DNA of 51,644 nucleotides from JAZGGS01 sp963749485 (GTDB lineage: Bacteria > Bacteroidota > Ignavibacteria > Ignavibacteriales > Ignavibacteriaceae), in NCBI GenBank assembly GCA_963749485.1, contig CAVVMV010000005.1, positions 1 to 51,644 of the forward strand. Reading direction: 5' to 3'. The notes under the pieces are model-generated. The model saw nothing but the letters and a program-made list of their open reading frames with translations. It did not search any database and was not told the DNA's origin. The translations under genes and the position numbers were made by a program. Below are positions 1-8,335 of this stretch, in pieces (within the stretch, counting starts at the first letter, position 1; the number at the start of each line of letters is the position of its first letter).

Positions 1-7
1 TCTATAA

Positions 8-1216
8 TTATTTCTTGCACAATCCAGCATAATTTAAACATTTTTTTATTCTTTCAAATGTCTTATTAATATTATTATCCAGCCCGATTGAAATCCTTAC
101 CAGACCTTTGCTTAAACCCATTTTGTCCTGTTCTTCTTCGGGAATTTCGGAAGAAGTGCTATGACCCGGTGAACTGAACAAAGTTTTAAAATAACCTAAA
201 CTAACAGCAAGGTAGCCTACTTTTTCATCCTGCATTTTCTTCATAAACTTATCAGCTGTTTCTACATCTCCCAAATCAATGGCAAGCATTCCGCCATAAC
301 CAAAACCTTCATTCATCAAATCGTTAATAAGCTTATTACCATTGTGATGAATTAATCCCGGGTAAAATATTTTGCAGCCAAGTTTATCTAAATTTTCTGC
401 TAAGAACATTGCGTTTTCACTATGCTTCTTTATCCTGATGTGAAGCGTGTGCAAATTTTTAAGAATGCTTGCAGCCCTGTGACTATCCAGCACAGGTCCC
501 AGCAGCATCGCAGCCCCGGAATTAATATCCATAAGTTCGTTTATAAAATCATTTGTTGAACAAACACAGCCGGCAACGCAATCGCTTGTTCCATTTATAA
601 ATTTGGTTAAACTATGAATAACAATATCAGCTCCAAGTTGAATTGGTGAAAGTACAATAGGGCTGAACGTATTATCAACCATTAGTTTCAAATTATTCTT
701 TTTTGCCAGCTTACTGAGTTTCGGTATATCGGCAATTTCCAAAAGCGGGTTACTTACAGTTTCGCAATAGATAATTTTAGTTTTACTGCTAACAGCTCTT
801 TTAACCGCATCAAGATCCTGGATATTTACGAACTTAACATTTATACCTAACTTCGGCAGAAAGTTTTTAAACAATGCATAAGTTCCACCATAAATTGTTC
901 TACCGGAAATTACTTCGTCACCAGTTTTACAAATTTGTAAAATAGTTGCAGAAATTGCGGCCATACCGGATGAAGTTACAATCGCCGATTCGCTGTCTTC
1001 AAGACGTGCTAATGCGTCTGCTAAATACTTATTAGTAGGATTCCAATGGCGGGAGTATAAAAAGCAGCCCTCAATTTCATGATCAAAAAGATTTTTCATC
1101 TTTTCAGGACTAAGAAAAGTAAATGTTGATGAATCTTCAATTGAAGGATTAACTCCACCGTACTCACCAAATACAAGGTAATCTTGAATTTCAGTGCTGG
1201 GATCGAAATGATGCAT
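8..1216 (-). CDS. Cys/Met-metabolism PLP-dependent enzyme (methionine gamma-lyase / cystathionine gamma-synthase family)
   Basis: Fold-type I PLP enzyme that makes or breaks C-S bonds in the cysteine/methionine pathways. Seen: YSRHWNPT and SSGMAAISA near the N-terminal third (active-site and PLP-phosphate regions), VDNTFSP with the PLP-binding Asp, and IHSLTKF with the Schiff-base Lys at about residue 205. The 402-residue length fits the family. I start at 1216 rather than the ATG 27 bases further upstream because AAGGAG sits six bases before this ATG. Lyase, synthase and O-acetylhomoserine sulfhydrylase members cannot be separated by eye. It is divergent from rpiA with a 134-base gap and runs to the window edge intact. 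Confidence 0.9.
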   Translation of the reverse strand: MHHFDPSTEIQDYLVFGEYGGVNPSIEDSSTFTFLSPEKMKNLFDHEIEGCFLYSRHWNPTNKYLADALARLEDSESAIVTSSGMAAISATILQICKTGDEVISGRTIYGGTYALFKNFLPKLGINVKFVNIQDLDAVKRAVSSKTKIIYCETVSNPLLEIADIPKLSKLAKKNNLKLMVDNTFSPIVLSPIQLGADIVIHSLTKFINGTSDCVAGCVCSTNDFINELMDINSGAAMLLGPVLDSHRAASILKNLHTLHIRIKKHSENAMFLAENLDKLGCKIFYPGLIHHNGNKLINDLMNEGFGYGGMLAIDLGDVETADKFMKKMQDEKVGYLAVSLGYFKTLFSSPGHSTSSEIPEEEQDKMGLSKGLVRISIGLDNNINKTFERIKKCLNYAGLCKK

Positions 1217-1350
1217 AGTACATCTCCTTATTTTATTTATCAAATTTCGAAATATGAATTTTTATAATTGTGGAATACAAATAAATATTTGTTTCGATTA
1301 GAAAGATAACCCATTTTTGTAAATACTATTTTATTTTGTAGGAGTTCATA

Positions 1351-2019
1351 GTGAACGAAAAACAGATCGCAGCCGAAAAGGCGGTAGAATTTATTGAAGA
1401 CGGAATGATAGTTGGCCTGGGCACCGGCTCAACTGTTAATTATCTAGTAAAGAAACTTGCACAGAAAGTTGATGAGGGTTTAAAGATCAAAACGGTTTCA
1501 ACTTCTACAGCTACCTCTATACTTGCAGAATCACTGGGAATCCATATTTTAGATTTTGATGACGTAAATGAAATTGATATTACAATCGATGGTGCTGATG
1601 AAGTTGATAAAAAATTAAATGGAATTAAAGGTGGCGGCGGTGCACTACTTTTTGAAAAGATTGTTGCAACTTCATCCAGGAAGAATATCTGGATTGTAGA
1701 TTCAACAAAGCTGGTTGATAATTTAGGAAAGTTTCCTCTTCCAGTTGAAGTTGTTCCGTTTGGAATAGAACATACAATTAGCAAGCTAAAAGAGGTTGGC
1801 TATAATCCTGAATTAAGACTGGTGGATGATAAAATATTTATCACTGATGGAAATCATTATACAGTTGATCTTCATCTAAATAAAATTACAGAGCCGGTTA
1901 AACTTGAACATGAATTAAAAAAATTACCGGGAATTGTTGAGACCGGTTTGTTTATTAATATTGCAGATATGATTATTGTAGGTAGAGCAAACAGTTATGA
2001 AATATTGAGGAGAGAATAA
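1351..2019 (+). CDS. rpiA: Ribose-5-phosphate isomerase A
   Basis: Interconverts ribose-5-phosphate and ribulose-5-phosphate in the non-oxidative pentose phosphate pathway. Seen: GLGTGSTV (residues 22-29, phosphate loop), DGADEVD (80-86) and KGGGGALLFEKI (93-104) holding the catalytic Glu at about 102. At 222 residues it is full length for the RpiA family. The start is GTG with TAGGAG six bases before it. It stands alone, converging on the miniprotein gene on the other strand, and a hairpin begins five bases after its stop. Confidence 0.96.
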   Translation: MNEKQIAAEKAVEFIEDGMIVGLGTGSTVNYLVKKLAQKVDEGLKIKTVSTSTATSILAESLGIHILDFDDVNEIDITIDGADEVDKKLNGIKGGGGALLFEKIVATSSRKNIWIVDSTKLVDNLGKFPLPVEVVPFGIEHTISKLKEVGYNPELRLVDDKIFITDGNHYTVDLHLNKITEPVKLEHELKKLPGIVETGLFINIADMIIVGRANSYEILRRE

Positions 2020-2023
2020 AAAA

Positions 2024-2060
2024 AAGGAAAGATCAATCATTAGTGGATTGATCTCTCCTT
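2024..2060. terminator. Intrinsic terminator between convergent rpiA and miniprotein genes
   Basis: Inverted repeat GGAAAGATCAATC / GATTGATCTCTCC (12 of 13 pairs, 7-base loop), extended by A-T pairs. Read on the minus strand it is followed by a run of eight T, so it is a good terminator for the 37-residue ORF. On the plus strand the tail is C-rich, so for rpiA it would be a weaker stop. Confidence 0.75.
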
Positions 2061-2086
2061 CCCCCAGGAAATAAAATTTTTAAAAT

Positions 2087-2200
2087 CTATTTTCCGGCGC
2101 CCAACTTTTTTAATTCCTGAGAAACCTTTCTAGAGTTTGTATATGCCAGAAATCCTAACAAAGCAAGGAATCCAAGTACGATAATTTCAGTCAATCCCAT
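2087..2200 (-). CDS. 37-residue single-span membrane miniprotein
   Basis: Not recognised. An ATG-to-TAG frame of 38 codons reads MGLTEIIVLGFLALLGFLAY, then a charged tail TNSRKVSQELKKLGAGK. Residues 4-20 form one hydrophobic span and the tail could be a short basic amphipathic helix, a layout that recalls TatA/TatE or small respiratory-complex subunits, but it lacks the TatA FG hinge and the length. Support for a real gene: AGGAGA about ten bases upstream, a strong terminator just after the stop, and a -24/-12-like site about 55 bases upstream. It lies 260 bases beyond the stop of the haem protein on the same strand. Confidence 0.6.
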   Translation of the reverse strand: MGLTEIIVLGFLALLGFLAYTNSRKVSQELKKLGAGK

Positions 2201-2250
2201 CGGTAAAAAGTCTCCTTTAATATTATTTAAATCATTTTATTAAGATAATC

Positions 2251-2265
2251 ACAAGTATAGTGCCA
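2251..2265 (-). promoter_or_regulatory. Candidate sigma-54 (-24/-12) promoter for the 37-residue ORF
   Basis: On the minus strand TGGCAC is followed by five bases and TTGT. The -24 half matches TGGCAC exactly and the spacing is right; the -12 half is TTGT where TTGC is expected. The predicted start would give a leader of about 40 bases containing the AGGAGA site. Sigma-54 promoters need an AAA+ activator, and one is encoded 2.3 kb away at 4549-5874. The link is inference. Confidence 0.4.
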
Positions 2266-2405
2266 CCAGTAAATTATACATGACACAAGGATTATATTGC
2301 CAACTTCGCAAATATAATTTACATGAAACTACTAAAGGTAAATTTTACATAAATACGACAGATGTGACAGTAACAAATTACCTTTTCAGTTGCAAATATA
2401 ATAAA

Positions 2406-2433
2406 AAATGGGCACACACTTATGTACCCATTT
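2406..2433 (-). terminator. Intrinsic terminator after the multihaem cytochrome gene
   Basis: Minus-strand stem AATGGGTAC / GTGCCCATT-type inverted repeat with one mismatch and an 8-base loop, followed by TTTTTTATTA. It lies about 30 bases past the cytochrome stop and would separate that transcript from the miniprotein. Confidence 0.65.
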
Positions 2434-2461
2434 AATAGAACAAGAGTATTTGAGTTCAATT

Positions 2462-3880
2462 TTACTTAAGGAGAACTAGTTTCTTAGTTTCAACAAATGA
2501 ACTTGTCTTAATTTGATAGAAGTAAATACCCGAGGCAAGATTAATTGGGTTAAATTCTACTTGATAGACTCCAGCTTCCTGTTCCCTCTTAACCAGTGTT
2601 TCTACAAGCATCCCTAAAGCGTCAAAAACTTTAAGTTCCACATCGCTTCTCTCTGGAATTGAATAGCGGATTGTAGTGGAAGGGTTAAATGGATTGGGAT
2701 AATTTTGTTCCAGTAAGTAATCGTTAGGTATATTGTTTCCAACTTGTTGAACATCCAATACAACTAATGAAGTATCCATACCAAGTATATCCATTTGTCT
2801 TAAGGTCATAGGCGTGCAGTATTCTAATTGAAAACCATCCGCTTCACTTTTTACAAACGTCCAGTTTTTTGATGCTCCTGGTGGATCACTTAAATTACCC
2901 TCGTAGGTTATGAAGTCCATAATAAATGAAGACTTATAATCAATAGGTAAAGGTATAATTCCTTGAGTCCAGCTTAAGGTACTATCAGCACTATTCCAGG
3001 TGGAAAACTTAATACCTCCACCATTGTTATAATCATCAATCGCTTGAACACCGCTCCCCAAATTTTGATGACAATCACCGCAAGTTTTTGCATCATTCTT
3101 TGTTACACTGTGTGTGTAATTGGGTGCCATGGCTACCCAGCTTCCACCAGATGAATCATGATAGAGAGATTGGAAAGTTGCAGGATGAACTTTTCCGTCT
3201 TTCTCACGATTAACTAGTATTATAAAACCGGTAATAGGCTGTTTAGCTCTTTTAACATGTTCTTCTACCTGGCTATCGAAGTGACAGTTATAGCATGATA
3301 AGTTTGTTTGCATATGGCAGGAAGAGCAATGAAGTACCTCATTGTGGTCATCGTAAGGATTATGGTTTCCAACAAGACTTGAGTGGCAATCCAGGCAATC
3401 TGTTGTAACAGCTCCATCTTCTAGCATCGAAGTATAGGTATTCCCATCACCGTGCATATCACTTGTGTTGTGGCAATCCCAGCAAACCATTGGTACAGTT
3501 GCATCTCTATGAACATCGGATATACCAAGTGATCGTAATTTTGATTGACGACCGTGACAACCCAAACAATCGTCTTCAGTTACTGGTCCAGGTGTGCCTG
3601 AATTTGTTGCATGGCAATCCTCACAAGTTGCCTCGAAAGGATCTGGAACTGGATCACCATTAGCATTAAATCCATCTGCCGGATGGCAGCCTACGCAACC
3701 TATATCTTCTATAGGCACGCCTGTTAAGGATTCATAGCCGCCGTTCTCCATATCATACCAGGTTGGTTTACCTTCTCTGGTTTTATGAAGACTGGTGTTG
3801 AAATTGTTTGGTTGCGCCAGTAAGGGTAACACCATACCAACCACAAAAAGAATAGTAAAAAGTATGTTAATTATTTTCAT
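2462..3880 (-). CDS. Octahaem c-type cytochrome with T9SS C-terminal sorting domain
   Basis: Exported electron-transfer protein, function otherwise unknown. An N-terminal signal peptide (about 1-22, ending LLAQ) is followed by eight CxxCH haem sites at residues 62, 86, 105, 133, 162, 185, 196 and 267. Extra His residues between them could be distal ligands. Residues 391-472 are a type IX secretion sorting domain beginning EQNYPNPFNPS, with the usual GIYFYQIKT end. It should therefore cross the outer membrane and stay on or leave the cell surface. GAGGAA precedes the ATG. It lies 16 bases after the TPR gene, so the two are probably one transcript. Spacing of the first seven haems is close, the last is 67 residues on. 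Confidence 0.9.
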   Translation of the reverse strand: MKIINILFTILFVVGMVLPLLAQPNNFNTSLHKTREGKPTWYDMENGGYESLTGVPIEDIGCVGCHPADGFNANGDPVPDPFEATCEDCHATNSGTPGPVTEDDCLGCHGRQSKLRSLGISDVHRDATVPMVCWDCHNTSDMHGDGNTYTSMLEDGAVTTDCLDCHSSLVGNHNPYDDHNEVLHCSSCHMQTNLSCYNCHFDSQVEEHVKRAKQPITGFIILVNREKDGKVHPATFQSLYHDSSGGSWVAMAPNYTHSVTKNDAKTCGDCHQNLGSGVQAIDDYNNGGGIKFSTWNSADSTLSWTQGIIPLPIDYKSSFIMDFITYEGNLSDPPGASKNWTFVKSEADGFQLEYCTPMTLRQMDILGMDTSLVVLDVQQVGNNIPNDYLLEQNYPNPFNPSTTIRYSIPERSDVELKVFDALGMLVETLVKREQEAGVYQVEFNPINLASGIYFYQIKTSSFVETKKLVLLK

Positions 3881-3896
3881 ATGTTCCTCATAGTTT

Positions 3897-4350
3897 TTAA
3901 GAATGTTTGTTCAGTTTATTTTTTTGAGAAATTCTATTGCCAATTATCGAACAAACAGGTTTAATACGTTTATCTTCGGGTTTCATCTTTGCAGCAGATT
4001 TAAAAAAGCTTAGAGATTTATTTACATCGCAATAAAGCCATAACATGCCCAACATAATTTTTAAATCTGTTGAATTTTCTTCGTATGGAAGAACAGCTCC
4101 ATAGTGAATAACAAGTTCAGGGCAAGGACAATCATCGCCTACTGGATCTGTATTTATAATGCAATCGATATCTTCAAGAATGAGATTGTAAAAAATTGAA
4201 AGAGCTTTTTGGATTTCGCCAATTTGTGAATAACAAATAATTAGCTTTTTTCTTATAGGTTTGCTTAGTGGATCGTTGTTTAAAGCATCCTTGTAAATTT
4301 TCAGCGGCACTTGCATAGTTTCTTGCTAAAAAATTTTGGTTACCAAGCAT
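3897..4350 (-). CDS. TPR-like protein with CPC motif (frameshifted)
   Basis: Small helical repeat protein of unknown role. The first part MLGNQNFLARNYASAA and the second part KIYKDALNNDPLSKPI sit in different frames, but joined by removing one base near 4300 they make a clean tetratricopeptide unit, followed by IRKKLIICYSQIGEIQKALSIF. Further on is DDCPCPE, then MLGMLWLYCDVNKSLSFF, another TPR-like pair. The start is uncertain: ATGs at 4362 and 4350 open the first frame, while 4316 opens the second without a frameshift; none has a strong ribosome site. Sixteen bases separate it from the cytochrome gene, suggesting a scaffold or maturation partner for it (inference). Confidence 0.6.
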
Positions 4351-4375
4351 TTCACTCATCATAATGCAGAGCAGT

Positions 4376-4391
4376 TGCAACTTCTTTGCCA
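4376..4391 (-). promoter_or_regulatory. Candidate sigma-54 (-24/-12) promoter for the TPR-cytochrome pair
   Basis: Minus strand TGGCAAAGAAGTTGCA fits the family consensus TGGCAC-N5-TTGCA at every key position (GG at -24, GC at -12, correct spacing), preceded by C as usual. It directly precedes the TPR gene and follows the gene of an NtrC-type activator on the same strand. The predicted transcription start falls near 4365, giving a very short leader if ATG 4350 or 4362 is used. Confidence 0.55.
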
Positions 4392-4548
4392 GAGAAATAT
4401 TGCTTTAATCAACTGTTTTTAAGGAATTTTAAAAAACAAATTGATTCATATGGTACTTATGATTTGGGATTAATCTTATAACTGGTTTAATTACAATAAA
4501 TTATTGGCTATGAAACGTTATGTTTCATCTAGAAATGTGGAACGATAA

Positions 4549-5874
4549 TTATTTTTCGATAGGCAGGTCTTTTAGCATTCTCCATAATGTACTTCTACCA
4601 ATACCTAGTTCTTTGGCAACTTTCGATTTGTTCCAGTGATGCTTCTCAAGAAGCTTAACAAGTTCCGAAGGATTCTCTCTTTTGAATTCTTTAAGAGCTT
4701 TTTTCGATTTCGCTTCTCCGGATAATACGATTGATGCAGGAAGATTTTTTTCAAGAATATTGTTCCCAGTTTTTGTTCTTACCACAGCATATTCAATCAC
4801 GTTTTCTAGCTCTCTTATATTACCTTGCCAGGGATGTTCAATTAAAATATCCAAAACAGCATCAGATACATCAGCGATCTGTTTACTGTACATTTTTGAA
4901 TATTCTTCTACAAAATGTTTAACCAGGAAGGGGATATCCTCCTTGTGTTCTCTTAATGGAGGAACAGTAATCGGTATAACATTCAAACGGTAGTATAAAT
5001 CTTCTCTAAGCTTTCCCTTATTTAGAGCTGCTGCTAAATCTACATTTGTAGCTGCAATAATTCTAACATCAGCTTTACGAGTAATTGATTCCCCAACTCT
5101 TTCAAATGTACCTTCCTGCAAAACACGGAGAAGTTGTATTTGGGTGTGGGAAGGCATCTCGGCAATTTCATCTAAAAATAGCGTTCCACCATTTGCAAAT
5201 TCAAATCTTCCGGGACGATTGTTTAAAGCATCCGTATACGCACCTTTTATATGCCCAAACAACTCGCTTGCTAAAAGATTTTCCGGAAATACAGAACAAT
5301 TTACTTTTACAAATGGTTTTCCTTTACGCTTACTTGTAACCTGGATGGCATTTGCAACCATCTCTTTACCAGTGCCTGATTCACCTTGAATAAGCACAGT
5401 AGCGTCGGAATCGGAAATTTCATTTATCAATTCAAAAATTTCCTGCATCGGTTTGCCATGACCTATTATTCCATAGAAACTTGAAATGACTTCGTGATCC
5501 ATCTTAATTGCTTCAAGTTCAGAAAGATCTCTAAAAGAAATTACTCCACCTGTTGGTTCTGCATTACCATTCCTAAGAATGGCGGCGTTTAATTTGATTG
5601 GCTTTTTAATCCCCTTTTTAATTTCTATAATAGTCCTATAATCGTATAAGCTTTTACCCGTTTCCAGAATAAGTCCGATTGGACATTTTGATTGGCAGAT
5701 ATCACATTTTAAAATATGCTTGCAAAATTTACCAAGTACTTCCTCTCTATGATATCCTGTTATATTCTCAGCAGCCCGATTGAAAAAGTCAATCTTAAAT
5801 TCTTTATTAACGGTAATCAAACCTTCTGCTATAGAATCAAGGATTTCATCGTGTATTATTTCTTTTTGAGACAT
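4549..5874 (-). CDS. Sigma-54-dependent transcriptional activator (PAS / AAA+ / Fis)
   Basis: NtrC-family enhancer-binding protein of 441 residues. PAS domain about 8-120 with Cys residues at 51, 57, 60 and 64 (C-x5-C-x2-C-x3-C), a possible metal, Fe-S or redox site. The AAA+ core is about 135-365: Walker A GESGTGKE (164-171), the sigma-54 contact loop as GAYTDA (211-216) rather than the classic GAFTGA, Walker B GGTLFLDE (229-236), and the arginine-finger region REDLYYRL. The C-terminal Fis helix-turn-helix is about 400-436 (KSKVAKELGIGRSTLWRML). No receiver domain, so it should sense its signal directly through PAS. Its gene lies immediately upstream of a -24/-12 site and the haem cytochrome pair. 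Confidence 0.93.
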   Translation of the reverse strand: MSQKEIIHDEILDSIAEGLITVNKEFKIDFFNRAAENITGYHREEVLGKFCKHILKCDICQSKCPIGLILETGKSLYDYRTIIEIKKGIKKPIKLNAAILRNGNAEPTGGVISFRDLSELEAIKMDHEVISSFYGIIGHGKPMQEIFELINEISDSDATVLIQGESGTGKEMVANAIQVTSKRKGKPFVKVNCSVFPENLLASELFGHIKGAYTDALNNRPGRFEFANGGTLFLDEIAEMPSHTQIQLLRVLQEGTFERVGESITRKADVRIIAATNVDLAAALNKGKLREDLYYRLNVIPITVPPLREHKEDIPFLVKHFVEEYSKMYSKQIADVSDAVLDILIEHPWQGNIRELENVIEYAVVRTKTGNNILEKNLPASIVLSGEAKSKKALKEFKRENPSELVKLLEKHHWNKSKVAKELGIGRSTLWRMLKDLPIEK

Positions 5875-6407
5875 ATCAATACAAATATAAATAAATAATT
5901 GCCATTTAACACTCCATCAATAACCGCTGTTAACGATTCTGATGTAAGTTATCAATTCTGTTGCAGTAACGGTTTGCATTTAGCATTTCAAAATGAATAA
6001 TAATGGAAGGATATTATTTGACCCGGATAAAGTATTTATCGAACAATACTATTACAATTTTTTTTAGAAAATCGAGATCTTGATTTGAGTTTTGTCGTTA
6101 ATTGTTAATCAAAATAAATCCAGTCTAAGTTATTGCTCGTTTCATTCTTTTTACCATAGACAAAAGAACGCCTAGATAAGATTACATATAAGCTTAAAAA
6201 ATGTCTTATTCCGCAACAATCAATATTTATTATCTAAGTTTGAGATAATAACCAGGCTTGGATATGCCTTTCAAAGCTAAATTCCATACTTTTTTTAGGC
6301 ACATCTATTGAAATTGGGTAACAGATCATATATTACTATTTATTACAATGAATATCTATTTCATCAATTTAAAATAGAAATAAAGGGAGAACTGAGGGGT
6401 AAATAAA
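5875..6407. other. 533-base intergenic region without a recognisable gene
   Basis: Lies between divergent genes and must hold both promoters. No open frame with coding character was seen. One perfect 9-base inverted repeat TTATTATCT / AGATAATAA with a 7-base loop lies at 6227-6251; being all A/T its meaning is doubtful. A purine-rich GAGGGG lies 9 bases before the ATG at 6408. Confidence 0.6.
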
Positions 6408-6782
6408 ATGATTATAAAAGTTGCTTTAATAATACTACTTATTTTACTTTCCATTCTTGTTATGCCAACCACTTTAGCACAATCGGATGAAGATTCTTAT
6501 ATGATATTAGTAACTTTCTCCGAGCCGATGTCAAAGGACGGAATATTTAACATAAATAATTACGATGTTTTAGCGGATGATAGTGTGGCGGTTAATATTT
6601 ATAAGATCGGTGTAGTTGAGGGGGACACAGCAGTTGTGCTGTATGTTGAAAAAAATGGTGAATGGAAAAATTTTACCATAAAGGTATCTAACCTTAAAGA
6701 TCTGGCAGGTAATTTGCTGAATTATAATAAGAATTTTGCTGCAGTTGATCTTCAGGCGAATATTGAATTTGGACAGAAATAA
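6408..6782 (+). CDS. Exported Ig-like (SbsA/Big_5 type) domain protein
   Basis: 124 residues. Signal peptide about 1-24 (long Ile/Leu core, cleavage near TTLAQ). The rest resembles the bacterial Ig-like domain found in S-layer and surface proteins: VTFSEPMSKDGIFNINNYDV at the start and VSNLKDLAGNLLNYN near the end, where those domains typically read 'sxpmd...n..NY.i' and 'l.DlaGN'. It is a single-domain protein with no sorting tail, so probably periplasmic. It is preceded by GAGGGG nine bases before the ATG. It stands alone, converging on tRNA-Arg. Confidence 0.7.
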   Translation: MIIKVALIILLILLSILVMPTTLAQSDEDSYMILVTFSEPMSKDGIFNINNYDVLADDSVAVNIYKIGVVEGDTAVVLYVEKNGEWKNFTIKVSNLKDLAGNLLNYNKNFAAVDLQANIEFGQK

Positions 6783-6808
6783 CAAACCAGATCTTTAATC
6801 CCTTCTTG

Positions 6809-6882
<74 letters not shown>

Positions 6883-7208
6883 ATAATATTTTAAGTAATG
6901 ATATTCAAATTTTTCACTGCAAAGGTAAACAAGTTTAAAATTATTTAAAACAGGGTGGTTTCAAAGAAGGATCAATTAAACTATATATTAAACCAGTAAG
7001 TTTAGGCTTAATCGATATATAAGTATATTTTACTATAGATAAAGAACTTAAGCAGACCTGGATCTTAACTGTTCAATAAGAAACCACAGATAATTTTAAG
7101 ATCACCTGCAGTTTATAATACTATTAACGTTTAAATTTTCGAATTATTTTACTTCAATATCTCTCATATTCGATAAGCGGTCAGAGAAAATGATAATCGC
7201 TTTAATAA
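6883..7208. other. 326-base region without a recognisable gene
   Basis: Lies between the 5' end of tRNA-Arg and the 3' end of the solenoid gene, both on the minus strand. It should hold the tRNA promoter. I see no open frame, RNA motif or strong hairpin here. Confidence 0.55.
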
Positions 7209-8334
7209 TTACAGCTTTTGGATATTAATATTACCCAGGGCAACATTCAGTTCAATTTTATTTCCGCCGCCATTTAAATTGAAAATTGCTTCAATCCGCT
7301 TTTTATTTCCGTACCGGTTTACAGTTGTTGGTGCAAAGTCCGATTTAATATTTTGCAAATCTGATTCATCTTCATTCCACATTTGCACCTGAACAGTAGC
7401 GACTATTGTAACTTTTGCTGTTTCAGGAACTTTAAGTGTAATATTACCAACTCCGGAATTCAACTCGCTATTTTTGTTTCCTTCGGGAATCAACTCTGCA
7501 TAAATATTTCCAGCACCGGTATTTGCTTCAATGGATCCTTTAATATTTTTTAGTTTCATATTGCCTGCGCCGGTGTTAGCTTCGACAATACCGGTTGCAC
7601 CATCCAGCTTGATATTTCCACCAGCTGTAGATATATCTGCACCACCTGAAACTTTATCAACACTGATGTTGCCACCTGCTGTGGATACATCAGCATTCCC
7701 ATCAATATTACCAATACTGATATTTCCACCTGCGGTTGAAATATCAGCAGAATTGTTTACTGCGCCAACGTTAATATTCCCGCCGGCTGTACTGATGTCA
7801 GCCAAACCGTTAATGCTTCCCACCTTTATATCGCCACCAGCAGTTGAAATATCAGCATTGCTGTTTACATCTCCCAGGTTAATGTTTCCGCCGGCTGTAG
7901 AGATATCTGCTTCACCATTAATATTTTTAGTGGAAATATTTCCACCAGCAGTTGAAGCATCTATTTTTCCCTTAAGATCACTCTTCAAACTGATGTTGCC
8001 GCCGCCTGTTGAAAGATCAAGATTTAATTCAGCAGGAATCATTACTTCAAATTCTATATCATCCGATTCATCACCTTCAAAAATAACTTCTACTTTGTTT
8101 CCGCTTTGATTCATAGAAAGCAAATCCATTTCGCTTTCCAAAATATTTTTAGCGATGACATTTACTTCATTTTTATCCCAAGTATCAATTGCGATATTTC
8201 CCATACTTGTTGATAAGCTAAGATTATCGCTACTGTTAACATGTAAAGGATTTCTTAACGTCTTTCTGTGCAAAAGTAGAATTTGCAAATAGTAACACTG
8301 CGAAAATCAAAGTTGTTATAAATAAATTTTTCAT
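7209..8334 (-). CDS. DUF4097-family beta-solenoid exported protein (one frameshift)
   Basis: Repeat protein expected to fold as a right-handed parallel beta-solenoid; role unknown, often cell-envelope linked. The true start is ATG 8334, GGAG ten bases upstream, giving signal peptide MKNLFITTLIFAVLLFANS then TFAQKDVKKSF. One extra base near 8245 (TTTACATGTT) breaks the frame; without it the text continues HVNSSDNLSLSTSMGNIAI. The core is seven exact-length 18-residue units of the type DISTAGGNINVGAVNNSA, two more with EANTGAGN, and a C-terminal cap. It is the last gene of an ECF sigma / anti-sigma operon, two bases after the anti-sigma stop, so it is probably regulated by that pair. Confidence 0.8.
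7584..7961 (-). repeat. Seven tandem 54-bp coding repeats
   Basis: Seven units of exactly 54 bases (7 x 54 = 378), each coding 18 residues starting D-[IAV]-STAGG-[ND]-I. The first half of each unit is almost invariant and the second half varies, as expected for one solenoid turn each. Two diverged units follow at 7530-7583 and below. Confidence 0.85.
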
Positions 8335-8335
8335 T

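Noticed and set aside
4682..5389. Several plus-strand frames opposite the sigma-54 activator
   Set aside because: Shadow frames; the minus-strand protein carries complete PAS, AAA+ and Fis motifs.
6227..6251. A/T-only inverted repeat in the 533-base gap
   Set aside because: Such repeats arise by chance in A/T-rich DNA; no other support.
7584..7961. Regular direct repeats that could suggest a CRISPR array
   Set aside because: Units are contiguous, 54 bases, and coding; there are no unique spacers and no cas genes.
7531..8109. Long 192-codon plus-strand frame opposite the solenoid repeats
   Set aside because: It is the mirror of the 54-bp coding repeats; the true frame has a signal peptide, ribosome site and operon context.
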